Source of the DNA: Betaproteobacteria bacterium
GTDB taxonomy: Bacteria > Pseudomonadota > Gammaproteobacteria > Burkholderiales > Rhodocyclaceae
DNA: 64,000 bases
Direction: 5' to 3'
Assembly: GCA_016720065.1 (NCBI GenBank)
Contig: JADJXY010000001.1
Span: forward strand, 522,001 to 586,000
Below, in pieces: positions 38,233 through 47,111 of this stretch. Below the pieces are notes generated by a model. It was not told the origin of the DNA and made no database searches. It worked only from the letters and a program-made list of their open reading frames with translations. Made by a program: the position numbers and the translations under genes. Position 1 is the stretch's first letter. Every line of letters starts with the position of its first letter.

Positions 38233-38997
38233 ATGGCAAAACTGATCCTTTCGATGGACGGACTGGTGCTCAAGGAAATCTCGCTCAACAAGGAGCGGGT
38301 GACGATAGGGCGCAAGCCGCACAACGACATCCAGATCGACAATCTGGCCATTTCGGGCGAGCACGCGGCCATCGTCACCATCCTCAACGACTCGTTTCTA
38401 GAGGATCTGAACAGTACCAACGGCACCCTGGTCAACGGCCAGCCGGTCAAGAAGCATTTCCTGCGTAACAACGACGTGGTCGAACTGGGCAAGTACAAGC
38501 TCAAGTACGTCAGCGAACAGCCCGCGGCCGGAGGCGGTGGGGCGGATTTCGAAAAGACCATGCTCATCCGGCCCAACGTGTTGAAGAATGCACCGGAAGC
38601 CCCCAAGCCCGCCGAGGCCGCGGCCATGGCGAAGGCCAGCGAAAGCCAGCCGGCGGGCCTCCAGGCCCCGGTGGTGCCGGGGCCCACACCGGCCGCCATT
38701 GCCGCAGGAGCGGCGACGCCCACCACCGCGGCGCCCACGGCAGCGATACAGCTCCTGACCGGTGCCAACGCCGGCAAGGAACTCGAATTGACCAAGACCC
38801 TCACCACCCTCGGGAAACCGGGAGTTCAGGTGGCGGTCATCGCCCGTCGCCCCCACGGCTTTTTCATCACCCATGTCGAAGGCGCCCAGTTCCCCATCGT
38901 CAACGGCAATGTTCTCGATTCCCAGGCCCATCAGTTGGCGGATCACGACGTGATCGAGATCGCCGGTATCAAGATGGAGTTCTTTTTCAAGACCTGA
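38233..38997 (+). CDS. FHA-domain protein (two FHA-like regions)
   Basis: A 254-residue protein. The first FHA domain (~20-95) is canonical: TIGRKPHNDIQIDNLAISGEHA, then DLNSTNGTLVNGQPV. A Pro/Ala-rich linker (~110-170) joins a second FHA-like fold (~172-254) in which the phosphothreonine-binding Arg/Ser pattern is degraded. FHA domains bind phosphothreonine, so this is probably a reader for the adjacent kinase. It is 15 bases after the phosphatase. Confidence 0.92.
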   Translation: MAKLILSMDGLVLKEISLNKERVTIGRKPHNDIQIDNLAISGEHAAIVTILNDSFLEDLNSTNGTLVNGQPVKKHFLRNNDVVELGKYKLKYVSEQPAAGGGGADFEKTMLIRPNVLKNAPEAPKPAEAAAMAKASESQPAGLQAPVVPGPTPAAIAAGAATPTTAAPTAAIQLLTGANAGKELELTKTLTTLGKPGVQVAVIARRPHGFFITHVEGAQFPIVNGNVLDSQAHQLADHDVIEIAGIKMEFFFKT

Positions 38998-39027
38998 CGC
39001 CCGGGATACCACCTTCGTCAGGCCAAC

Positions 39028-41238
39028 TTGAAAAAACATCTCATCCGCTACCTGCTCGGTGCCGCCTGTGTGCTCCTGTTCGTGGGGCACGGCGCCCGGA
39101 TCTGGCAGCTTCCCTTCTTTCACCTCCTCGATGGCTACCTGTACGACGTCCGCATGCGTATGTCGATGCCGGGGGGCAAGGATGACCGCGTCGTCGTCGT
39201 CGACCTGGACGAGAAAAGCCTGGCTGAAGTGGGGCGCTGGCCCTGGGGGCGCGATACGGTCGCCGAACTGGTGCGCAAACTCACGGACGATTACCGGGTC
39301 GCCGTCGTCGGCTTCGACGTGGTGTTCGCCGAGCCCGACGACAGTTCGGGGCTCAAGGTGCTGGAAAGGCTGGCGCAGGATCAACTGAAGGGCGAGAAGG
39401 GGTTTCAGGAAACCCTCCCGGCGCTGCGCTCGAGCCTCAACTTCGATCGTCTCTTTGCCGAGACCCTGAAGGGCCGGCCCGTGGTGCTCGGCTATTACTT
39501 CTCCGGCATCGATGATGCCCGGCGCAGCGGCGTCCTCCCCGCACCGGTGTGGCCCGCCGGGCAGTTCGGCAGCCGGCAGGATACCCTGCTGGACTGGAAA
39601 GGCTTTGGTGCCAACCTCGCAGAATTGCAGCAGACGGCGGCCAGTGCCGGGCACTTCAACCCCATCGTCGATTTCGACGGCGTGTCGCGCCGGGTACCCT
39701 TGGTGGTGCGGCACGAAGGCGCCTACTACGAGGCGCTTTCCCTGGCCATGGTCCGCTACCTGCTGGGCGGGGTCCCTGTCCGTCCCGGATTCCCGGAAGG
39801 CAAGGGCACCATCGAATGGCTGGACGTGGGGGGCGACAAGGTTCTGCTGCGCATCCCGGTGGACGAAAACGGTGGTGCCCTGATTCCCTATCGCGGCAAT
39901 GAGCGCAGCTTTCCCTATGTTTCCGCGGCCGATGTCCTCAAGGGGCGGGTGGACGCGGCCGTCCTCAAGGGGCGTGCGGTACTGGTGGGGACTACCGCTC
40001 CGGGTCTCATGGATCTGCGCTCGACCCCCGTTGGCGCGACTTACCCCGGAGTCGAGATTCACGCCAACATGATCGCCGGCATCATGGACGGCAGCCTGCG
40101 CCAGAAGCCTTCCTACGTGCTCGGCGCGGAAGTTGTCGAGCTTCTTCTGGTGGGCGCTGCGCTGACCCTGCTGCTTCCCCTGCTCTCGCCCTTGCGCGCA
40201 TCCCTGCTCACCGTTGCGGCCCTGGTGGTGGTGGTGGTGCTCAACCTGGTTCTCTGGTACGCCGGGGGCATGGTGCTTCCCCTGGCTTCCGCGCTCCTGC
40301 TGTGTTTCGTGCTCTTCGCCCTGAACATGTCCTGGGGTTACTTCGTGGAATCGAAGAGCAAGCGCCAATTTACCGAACTCTTCGGCCAGTACGTACCGCC
40401 CGAACTGGTGGACGAGATGGCGCGGGATCCCGAGCGCTACAGCATGGAAGGGCGCAAGCAGGAACTGACTGTGCTGTTTTCCGACGTGCGTGACTTCACC
40501 ACCATTTCCGAAGGGCTCGACCCCAAGGAACTCACTCAACTCATGAACGACTATCTGGGTGCGATGACTGCCGTGACCCAGAAGTACCGCGGCACGGTGG
40601 ACAAATACATCGGCGACGCCATCATGGCGTTCTGGGGCGCCCCGGTGACGGATCCCGAGCACGCCCGCAATGCCGTCCTGACGGCGCTGGAGATGCAGCG
40701 GCAAATGGAGTCCCTGCACGAGCCCTTCCGGGCGCGGGGCTGGCCCGAGTTGCACATCGGCATCGGCATCAATACCGGCATGATGACGGTGGGCGACATG
40801 GGCTCGCCGGTGCGCAAGGCCTATACGGTCATGGGCGATGCGGTCAATACCGGCTCCCGCCTGGAGGGACTGACCAAGAACTACGGCGTCGGCATCCTGG
40901 TAGGTGAGGGAACCAAGGCGGCGATCAAGGATATGGTCTTCCGCGAAGTCGATCGGGTGCGGCCCAAGGGCAAAGGCGAGCCCCTCGCCATCTACGAGCC
41001 GATGGGCATCGTCGGCGAGGTGACGCCGGAAACCCTGGATGAACTCAAGCTCTGGCAACACGCCCTGCGACTCTATCGCTCCCAGGAGTGGGATCAGGCC
41101 GAATTGCAGTTGCACAACCTGGCGCGTCGCTTTCCCGACCGGGGACTCTATCGTCTCTATATCGAACGTATCGCCGAATTGCGCAGCGATCCGCCCGCCG
41201 CGGATTGGGACGGCGTCACCACCTTCAAGACCAAGTAG
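39028..41238 (+). CDS. CHASE2-domain class III adenylate/guanylate cyclase
   Basis: A 736-residue membrane cyclase. An N-terminal helix, a CHASE2 domain (~30-345) and three helices (~365-440) precede a class III cyclase domain (~480-665). LTVLFSDVRDFTTISE and DKYIGDAIMAFWGAP hold the two metal-binding Asp residues; NTGMMTVGDMG and DAVNTGSRLEGL complete the active site. Substrate choice (ATP or GTP) cannot be fixed by eye; ATP is the common case. It shares the CHASE2 input type with the operon's kinase. Only a TTG start fits, with a weak ribosome site. Confidence 0.93.
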   Translation: MKKHLIRYLLGAACVLLFVGHGARIWQLPFFHLLDGYLYDVRMRMSMPGGKDDRVVVVDLDEKSLAEVGRWPWGRDTVAELVRKLTDDYRVAVVGFDVVFAEPDDSSGLKVLERLAQDQLKGEKGFQETLPALRSSLNFDRLFAETLKGRPVVLGYYFSGIDDARRSGVLPAPVWPAGQFGSRQDTLLDWKGFGANLAELQQTAASAGHFNPIVDFDGVSRRVPLVVRHEGAYYEALSLAMVRYLLGGVPVRPGFPEGKGTIEWLDVGGDKVLLRIPVDENGGALIPYRGNERSFPYVSAADVLKGRVDAAVLKGRAVLVGTTAPGLMDLRSTPVGATYPGVEIHANMIAGIMDGSLRQKPSYVLGAEVVELLLVGAALTLLLPLLSPLRASLLTVAALVVVVVLNLVLWYAGGMVLPLASALLLCFVLFALNMSWGYFVESKSKRQFTELFGQYVPPELVDEMARDPERYSMEGRKQELTVLFSDVRDFTTISEGLDPKELTQLMNDYLGAMTAVTQKYRGTVDKYIGDAIMAFWGAPVTDPEHARNAVLTALEMQRQMESLHEPFRARGWPELHIGIGINTGMMTVGDMGSPVRKAYTVMGDAVNTGSRLEGLTKNYGVGILVGEGTKAAIKDMVFREVDRVRPKGKGEPLAIYEPMGIVGEVTPETLDELKLWQHALRLYRSQEWDQAELQLHNLARRFPDRGLYRLYIERIAELRSDPPAADWDGVTTFKTK

Positions 41239-41240
41239 CC

Positions 41241-42008
41241 ATGAAACTCCGTGTACTCGGTTGCAGCGGCGGTATCGGGGGTCGGCATCTGCGCACCACC
41301 TCACTGCTCGTCGATCATGACATCCTGATCGATGCCGGCACCGGCGTCGCGGATCTCACCATCGCCGAGTTGGCCATGGTCGATCACGTCTTCCTGACTC
41401 ACACCCACCTGGACCACATCGCTTCGCTCCCGCTGATGATCGACACGGTCGGTGACCGACGTAGTACGCCCCTGACGGTGTACGGCACCGAAGCAGTGCT
41501 CACCATCCTGCGCAACCACATTTTCAACTGGGCGATCTGGCCGGATTTTTCCGAAATCCCCAATGCCGCCAACCCCTTCATGCGCTTCCAGGTCATCGAG
41601 TTGGGGCAGGGGACGACCCTGTCCGGCCGACGCCTGACGCCGCTGCCGGTGGACCACACCGTACCGGCGGTGGGCTACCAGGTCGATTCGGGATCGGCGA
41701 GCCTCGTCTTCTCCGGTGATACGGGCATCTGTGATGCCTTCTGGAAGGCGGTGAACCGCATTCGCAACCTCAAGCACCTGATCGTCGAATGCGCCTTCTC
41801 CAACCGGGAGGAGCAACTCGCGCTGTTGTCCCGTCACCTGTGCCCCAAGATGCTGGCCCAGGAGCTGCAGAAGCTCGAACGGGAGTGCGACATCTACATC
41901 ACCCACCTCAAGCCGGGGCAGATCGAGCTGACCATGGAGGAGATCGAGGACTGCCTCGGCGCCTTCAAGCCCCGCATGCTTCAGAACAATCAGATCTTCG
42001 AGTTCTGA
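41241..42008 (+). CDS. Metallo-beta-lactamase-fold 3',5'-cyclic-nucleotide phosphodiesterase
   Basis: A 255-residue class II-type cyclic-nucleotide phosphodiesterase. The signature THTHLDHIASLPLMID (near residue 52), LPVDHTVPAVGYQV, and VFSGDTGICDAFW with a late IYITHLKP supply the zinc ligands. It should break down the product of the cyclase encoded just before it. It begins 2 bases after the cyclase stop. Confidence 0.88.
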   Translation: MKLRVLGCSGGIGGRHLRTTSLLVDHDILIDAGTGVADLTIAELAMVDHVFLTHTHLDHIASLPLMIDTVGDRRSTPLTVYGTEAVLTILRNHIFNWAIWPDFSEIPNAANPFMRFQVIELGQGTTLSGRRLTPLPVDHTVPAVGYQVDSGSASLVFSGDTGICDAFWKAVNRIRNLKHLIVECAFSNREEQLALLSRHLCPKMLAQELQKLERECDIYITHLKPGQIELTMEEIEDCLGAFKPRMLQNNQIFEF

Positions 42009-42011
42009 ACC

Positions 42012-43055
42012 ATGAAGGCCGACATCCTGGCTCGCCTGGAACCCCTTGGCAGCCTGTCGCCGGAGCGACTGAAGGAACTCGCCGGGCTGTGCGCCATGGA
42101 GCGCTTTCCCCTGGGTGCCGACCCCCTGCTCGGGGTCGACCTGCAGAAGGTGTCGGTCTTTCTCGTCGGCGGCGAGATCAAGCTCGACCTGGCCGCCGGC
42201 GGGGTGCGGGTGCTGGTGGGTTCCTGCGAGGACGCCGTATGGGCCCTGGGCCGCAAGTCGGGGCCGATCCGGGCCAGCCGGGCCATCACCGATATCGAAG
42301 TGGTGCGCATCGACGACGACCTCCTGGACATCATGATGACCTGGGACCAGTTGTCCGCCGAGGGAAACCGGCCGCCCAAGTACGCCCAGGACAGTTCGCT
42401 GTGGAAGACCGTCACCGGCGCGATCAGCCTGCATAGCCAGCCCGGTTCGGGCCTCTCGATCCTGCCGGCGGCCAATCTCTACGAGTTGATGCTGCGCTTC
42501 GAACGCCTCAAGGTGAAGCGAGGCGAGGTGCTGGTGCGCGAAGGTGAAGTGGGGGACTACTACTTCGTCATCGAGAGCGGCCGGGCGCAGGTGACCCGGG
42601 CCATCGGCGGCAGCCAGGTCCATGTCGCCGAACTCAAGGGCGGCCAGGCCTTTGGGGAGGAAGCCCTGGTGTCCGGTGCGACCCGCAATGCCACGGTGAC
42701 CATGAAGCGCGACGGGGTGGTCCTGCGCCTGGGCAAGGAGGACTTCGACGAGTTGCTCAAGGAGCCCCTCTTGCATGCCCTGTCGCGATCCGAGGCCGAG
42801 GCGCGAGTGGCGGCGGGGGCCGCCCGCTGGCTGGACGTGCGCTATCCGGCGGAATTCGCCCAGGACGGCCTGCCCTGCGCGCGCAACATTCCCTTGAACG
42901 AACTGCGGGCCGCTTTCGGCCTGCTCCAGCCCGACACCGAATACATCGTCTATTGCCAGAGCGGCCGGCGCAGTTCGGCCGCCGCCTTTCTGCTCTCCCA
43001 GCATGGTTTTCGGGCCGGCTGGCTGGAGGGCGGATTGAACGCCGGGGAAGCGTGA
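42012..43055 (+). CDS. Double cyclic-nucleotide-binding protein fused to rhodanese
   Basis: A 347-residue soluble protein. Residues ~15-115 form a degenerate cNMP-binding fold. Residues ~150-260 form a typical one, with VLVREGEVGDYYFVIESGRAQV and GGQAFGEEALVSGATRNATV (phosphate-binding cassette). A rhodanese domain (~265-345) follows with the active loop CQSGRRS around Cys ~315. There is no DNA-binding domain, so it is not a Crp-type regulator. It may be a cNMP-controlled sulfur-transfer or protein-interaction switch. It sits 3 bases after the phosphodiesterase. Confidence 0.9.
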   Translation: MKADILARLEPLGSLSPERLKELAGLCAMERFPLGADPLLGVDLQKVSVFLVGGEIKLDLAAGGVRVLVGSCEDAVWALGRKSGPIRASRAITDIEVVRIDDDLLDIMMTWDQLSAEGNRPPKYAQDSSLWKTVTGAISLHSQPGSGLSILPAANLYELMLRFERLKVKRGEVLVREGEVGDYYFVIESGRAQVTRAIGGSQVHVAELKGGQAFGEEALVSGATRNATVTMKRDGVVLRLGKEDFDELLKEPLLHALSRSEAEARVAAGAARWLDVRYPAEFAQDGLPCARNIPLNELRAAFGLLQPDTEYIVYCQSGRRSSAAAFLLSQHGFRAGWLEGGLNAGEA

Positions 43056-43056
43056 C

Positions 43057-45417
43057 ATGAATGCACAGAACAAGACAGAAACCGCCGGGGGATCGGACGT
43101 CGCGAGCCGTCTGGTCTTCCTCAAGAATCTCCATGGGGTGACCAACAAGATCCACGCCACCAGCGCGGTGGACGAGATCATGCTGGAGTTGTCGCCGGAC
43201 ATCTGCAATCTCTTCAACGCCGATCGCCTGACCATCTATGTCGTGGGCGAGGACAAGCAGGCCATCGTCTCGCGGGTCAAGACCGGCCTCAATTCCTTCA
43301 AGGACATCAAGCTCCCCATCGCCGACCAGAGTATTGCCGGTTACGTCGCGGCAACGCGCCAATTGGCCAATATCAGCGACGTCTACGATGACGTGGAGCT
43401 CAAGCAGTACAGCCCCAAGATGCAGTTTCTCAAGGAGGTGGACAAGCGCACCGGCTATCGGTCCAAGCAAATGCTCGTCGCGCCCATCCTCGACGACGAC
43501 GGGGAACTCCTGGGGGTCATCCAGCTCATCAACAACCGGGCCGATGTCCCATTCCCGCCCCTGGCGGTGGAAGGCGTGGGCGAGCTGGCGAAGACCCTGG
43601 CGGTCGCCTTGACCCAGCGCCAGAAGCCGGTTTTCGTCATCCGCTCGAAATACGACTACCTGGTCGCCGACGGTGTCCTGTCGGCTCCGGACCTGGAGCG
43701 GGCCCAGCGCATCGCCCGGGAAAAGGGCGCTGACATCGAGGCGGTTCTTCAGAAGGAATTCAGCGTCAAACCCGCGGCGATCGGTGCAGCACTGTCCAAG
43801 TTTTTCGACGTGCCCTACGAGCCCTTCAGAGCCGACCGCATAAAACCCATCGATCTTCTGCGCCATATCAAGCGCGAGTACGTGGATGAAAGCCATTGGC
43901 TGCCCCTGGATGACACGCCGGAAGGGCTGGTCGTCATGGCCCCGGACCCGGAGCGGGTGCGCAATTCCCGCGTCGTCAACAACATTTTCCCCAAGAGCAA
44001 GATCGTCTATCGCGTGACCACCCATGGTGAATTCGCGCAGTCGGTAGATCAATTCTTCGGTGCCCTCTCCAACATGGGGTCGGTGGACGACCTTCTTTCC
44101 GACATGGGGGATAGCGAGGAATTGGGTGACCTCGGGGGCGACGACGCCATGGCCGCGGCCGACAACGAACTCGTTCGCCTCGTAAACAAGATCATTGTCG
44201 AAGCCTATCAGCAGGGCGCTTCTGACATCCACATCGAGCCACGGCCGGGCAAGGAAAAGACCGCCATCCGCTTTCGCAAGGATGGCTCGCTGGTCAAGTA
44301 CATCGAAGTGCCGGCGTCCTACCGGGCTTCCCTGGTGACGCGGCTCAAGATCATGTGCGACCTGGATATTTCCGAGAAGCGCAAACCCCAGGACGGAAAG
44401 ATCAAGTTCAAGAAATTCGGCCCCTTGGACATCGAACTGCGTGTCGCCACCATTCCGACGGCGGGCGGGGTCGAGGATGTGGTGATGCGCATCCTGGCGG
44501 CCGGCGAACCGATTCCCCTGGAACAACTTGGCCTCACCCCACGCAACCGGGAAAATCTCATCAAGTGCATCGAAAAGCCTTACGGGCTCTTTTTCGTGTG
44601 CGGCCCCACCGGTTCCGGCAAAACGACGACCCTGCACTCCGTCCTTGGTTACCTCAACAAACCCGAGACCAAAATCTGGACAGCCGAGGATCCGGTCGAA
44701 ATCACGCAGAAAGGGCTACGCCAGGTTCAGGTCAACAAAAAGGCGGGCCTCGACTTCGCCACGGTGATGAAAGCCTTTTTACGGGCCGACCCGGACATCA
44801 TCATGGTGGGCGAAATGCGCGATCCCGAGACTACGGGGATCGGCATCGAAGCCTCCCTTACCGGGCACCTGGTCTTCGCCACCCTGCACACCAATTCGGC
44901 GCCGGAATCGATCATCCGGCTCCTGGACATGGGCATGGATCCCTTCAACTTTGCCGACGCGCTGCTGGGCATCCTGGCCCAGCGCCTCGCCAAGCGCCTG
45001 TGCAAGGAATGCAAGGAGGCGTACCACCCCGGCCAGGACGAGATCAAGGCCCTGATCCACGAATACTGCGAGGAGCTTGCCAATACCGAGAGCTGGAAGA
45101 AGGATCCCAAGGGCTCCATGGAGGCCATCTACAAGGATTGGGGCGCCCGCTACGCCAAGGACGGCAAATTCACCTTCTACCGGGCCAGGGGCTGTCCCAC
45201 CTGCAACGATACCGGCTACAAGGGCCGGGTCGGCCTGCACGAGCTGCTGGTGGGCACCGACCCGGTCAAGAAACTGATTCAGGAAAAGGCGCGGGTGGCG
45301 GAAATCCTGGCCTGCGCCCTCAATGAAAACCTGCGCACCCTCAAGATGGACGGCATCGAAAAAGTCGTCCAGGGCATCACCGACATGAAGCAGGTGCGGT
45401 CCGTGTGCATCAAATAG
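43057..45417 (+). CDS. GAF-fused PilB/GspE-type secretion ATPase
   Basis: A 786-residue hexameric-ATPase family protein. An N-terminal GAF domain (~15-190) is followed by a T2SSE/MshEN-like N-domain (~200-340) and the ATPase core (~370-700). Walker A is GPTGSGKTTTLHS (~512), with a GEMRDPETTGIGIEASLTGHLVFATLHTN region (Walker B and His box). The zinc-binding pairs CKEC and CPTC are present. It resembles PilB/GspE but carries a sensory GAF domain that standard motors lack. No pilC, pilD or secretin is nearby; pilin genes lie about 3.5 kb downstream. Confidence 0.92.
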   Translation: MNAQNKTETAGGSDVASRLVFLKNLHGVTNKIHATSAVDEIMLELSPDICNLFNADRLTIYVVGEDKQAIVSRVKTGLNSFKDIKLPIADQSIAGYVAATRQLANISDVYDDVELKQYSPKMQFLKEVDKRTGYRSKQMLVAPILDDDGELLGVIQLINNRADVPFPPLAVEGVGELAKTLAVALTQRQKPVFVIRSKYDYLVADGVLSAPDLERAQRIAREKGADIEAVLQKEFSVKPAAIGAALSKFFDVPYEPFRADRIKPIDLLRHIKREYVDESHWLPLDDTPEGLVVMAPDPERVRNSRVVNNIFPKSKIVYRVTTHGEFAQSVDQFFGALSNMGSVDDLLSDMGDSEELGDLGGDDAMAAADNELVRLVNKIIVEAYQQGASDIHIEPRPGKEKTAIRFRKDGSLVKYIEVPASYRASLVTRLKIMCDLDISEKRKPQDGKIKFKKFGPLDIELRVATIPTAGGVEDVVMRILAAGEPIPLEQLGLTPRNRENLIKCIEKPYGLFFVCGPTGSGKTTTLHSVLGYLNKPETKIWTAEDPVEITQKGLRQVQVNKKAGLDFATVMKAFLRADPDIIMVGEMRDPETTGIGIEASLTGHLVFATLHTNSAPESIIRLLDMGMDPFNFADALLGILAQRLAKRLCKECKEAYHPGQDEIKALIHEYCEELANTESWKKDPKGSMEAIYKDWGARYAKDGKFTFYRARGCPTCNDTGYKGRVGLHELLVGTDPVKKLIQEKARVAEILACALNENLRTLKMDGIEKVVQGITDMKQVRSVCIK

Positions 45418-45425
45418 GAGTCGCC

Positions 45426-47024
45426 ATGGATACCCTGGAGCAACTCTTCCGCCGCCTCGAACAGCTCAACGACATCGGGGCCTCGCTTTCCAGCGAGCGC
45501 AACGTCGACCGGCTGCTGGAAAAGATTCTGCTGGCCGCCAAGGCGATCACCCACGCCGACGGCGGGACACTCTACTTGGTCTCGGAAGACCAGCGCCATC
45601 TGCACTTCGAGATCGTGCGCACCGATTCCCTGGGCATCGCCTTCGGCGGCTCCAGCGGCGCGCCCATTTCCAGCAAGTTCGCCGACCTTCCCCTCTACCG
45701 CGAGGACGGCAGCCCCAACAACACCATGGTGGCGGCCTACGCCGCCCTCACCGGGCAGACCGTCAATATCGAGGACGCCTACAGCGCCGAAGGCTTCGAT
45801 TTTGCGGGGACGCGCCGCTTCGACGCGGGCACCGGCTACCGCTCGCAGTCCTTCCTCACCGTGCCCATGAAGAATCACGAAGGGGAGATTATCGGCGTCC
45901 TGCAACTGATCAACGCCATCGATCAGGGCGACGGCCATGTGCGCGCCTTCGCCGTCACCGACCAGCGTCTGGCCGAATCCCTCGCCTCCCAGGCGGCGAT
46001 CGCCCTGACCAATCGCCAGCTCATCGCCCAACTGGAAGACCTGTTCGAATCCTTCATCAAACTCATCAACACCGCCATCGACGAAAAGTCGCCCTACACT
46101 GGCGGGCACTGCCAGCGGGTTCCCGTCCTCACCATGCTCCTGGCCGAAGCGGCCGACGCCGTGACCGAAGGGCCCCTGGCCGACTTCAAGCTGACCGACA
46201 AGGACCGTTACGAACTGCGCATCGCCGCCCTGTTGCACGACTGCGGCAAGATCACCACGCCGGTGCACGTGGTCGACAAGGCCACCAAGCTACAAACCAT
46301 CTTCGACCGCATCGCCCTGGTGGACACCCGCTTCGAAGTGCTCAAGCGCGACGCCGAGATTGCCCGCCTGCAAGCCATCCTGGCCGGAGAAGCCGCCGAC
46401 GCCGCCACAGCGCGTTGCCAGGAGGCCATCGCCGCCCTGGAGTCGGATCGGGAATTCCTGCGCCGGGCCAACATCGGTGGCGAACGCATGAGCGACGAAG
46501 ACATCGCGCGGGTGCGCCACATCGCCGCTACGCGGCGCTGGTGCGATACTGCGGGGGAGGATTCCCCCTTCCTTTCCCCCAACGAGGCGGAAAACCTCAC
46601 CATCCGCGCCGGCACGCTCACCGCGGCCGAGCGGGAAATCATCAACCACCACATCGTTGCCACCATCAAGATGCTGGAGCAACTCCCCTGGCCCAAGCAC
46701 CTCAAGAACGTCCCCGAATACGCCGGCGGCCACCACGAACGCATGGACGGCAAAGGCTACCCCCGCGGCCTCACCCGCGACCAGATGAGCTGGCAGGCCC
46801 GCATGATGGGAATCGCCGACATCTTCGAAGCCCTGACCGCCAAGGACAGGCCTTACAAGGAAGGGATGAAGCTCTCCCAGGCCCTGGGCATCATGCAAAA
46901 ATTCAGGGAGAACGGGCATATCGACCCGGAGCTGTTCGAGGTCTTCCAGGCCGGAGATGTTTATTCAGCCTACGCGGAACAGTTTCTCGATCCCCTGCAG
47001 CGGGATGTGGAACGAGCAGGTTGA
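45426..47024 (+). CDS. GAF-HD-GYP protein, probable c-di-GMP phosphodiesterase
   Basis: A 532-residue protein. The N-terminal GAF domain (~10-190) has NTMVAAYAALTGQTVNIEDAY and FLTVPMKNHEGEIIGVLQLIN. The HD-GYP domain (~210-520) has LHDCGKI, NHHIVATIKML and HHERMDGKGYP. An insert of about 100 residues, partly coiled-coil, lies between the HD and GYP motifs. Metal and GYP residues are present, so c-di-GMP hydrolysis is likely. ATG 45426 is set by AGGAG 5 bases upstream. It is the last gene of the signalling operon; an IS element starts 66 bases later. Confidence 0.9.
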   Translation: MDTLEQLFRRLEQLNDIGASLSSERNVDRLLEKILLAAKAITHADGGTLYLVSEDQRHLHFEIVRTDSLGIAFGGSSGAPISSKFADLPLYREDGSPNNTMVAAYAALTGQTVNIEDAYSAEGFDFAGTRRFDAGTGYRSQSFLTVPMKNHEGEIIGVLQLINAIDQGDGHVRAFAVTDQRLAESLASQAAIALTNRQLIAQLEDLFESFIKLINTAIDEKSPYTGGHCQRVPVLTMLLAEAADAVTEGPLADFKLTDKDRYELRIAALLHDCGKITTPVHVVDKATKLQTIFDRIALVDTRFEVLKRDAEIARLQAILAGEAADAATARCQEAIAALESDREFLRRANIGGERMSDEDIARVRHIAATRRWCDTAGEDSPFLSPNEAENLTIRAGTLTAAEREIINHHIVATIKMLEQLPWPKHLKNVPEYAGGHHERMDGKGYPRGLTRDQMSWQARMMGIADIFEALTAKDRPYKEGMKLSQALGIMQKFRENGHIDPELFEVFQAGDVYSAYAEQFLDPLQRDVERAG

Positions 47025-47111
47025 GCATCGGCGAACAGTGCCCTCCTCTCGGCACATCGTGCCGGGGACGCGCGCGAGATCCGGCGCGCGTCAAGATAGT
47101 TGTCGCCTGAT

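Noticed and set aside
35833..41304. Very long minus-strand open frames (843 and 968 codons)
   Set aside because: They are antisense to the kinase, phosphatase, FHA and cyclase genes, all of which have complete catalytic motifs. High GC removes stop codons on the other strand.
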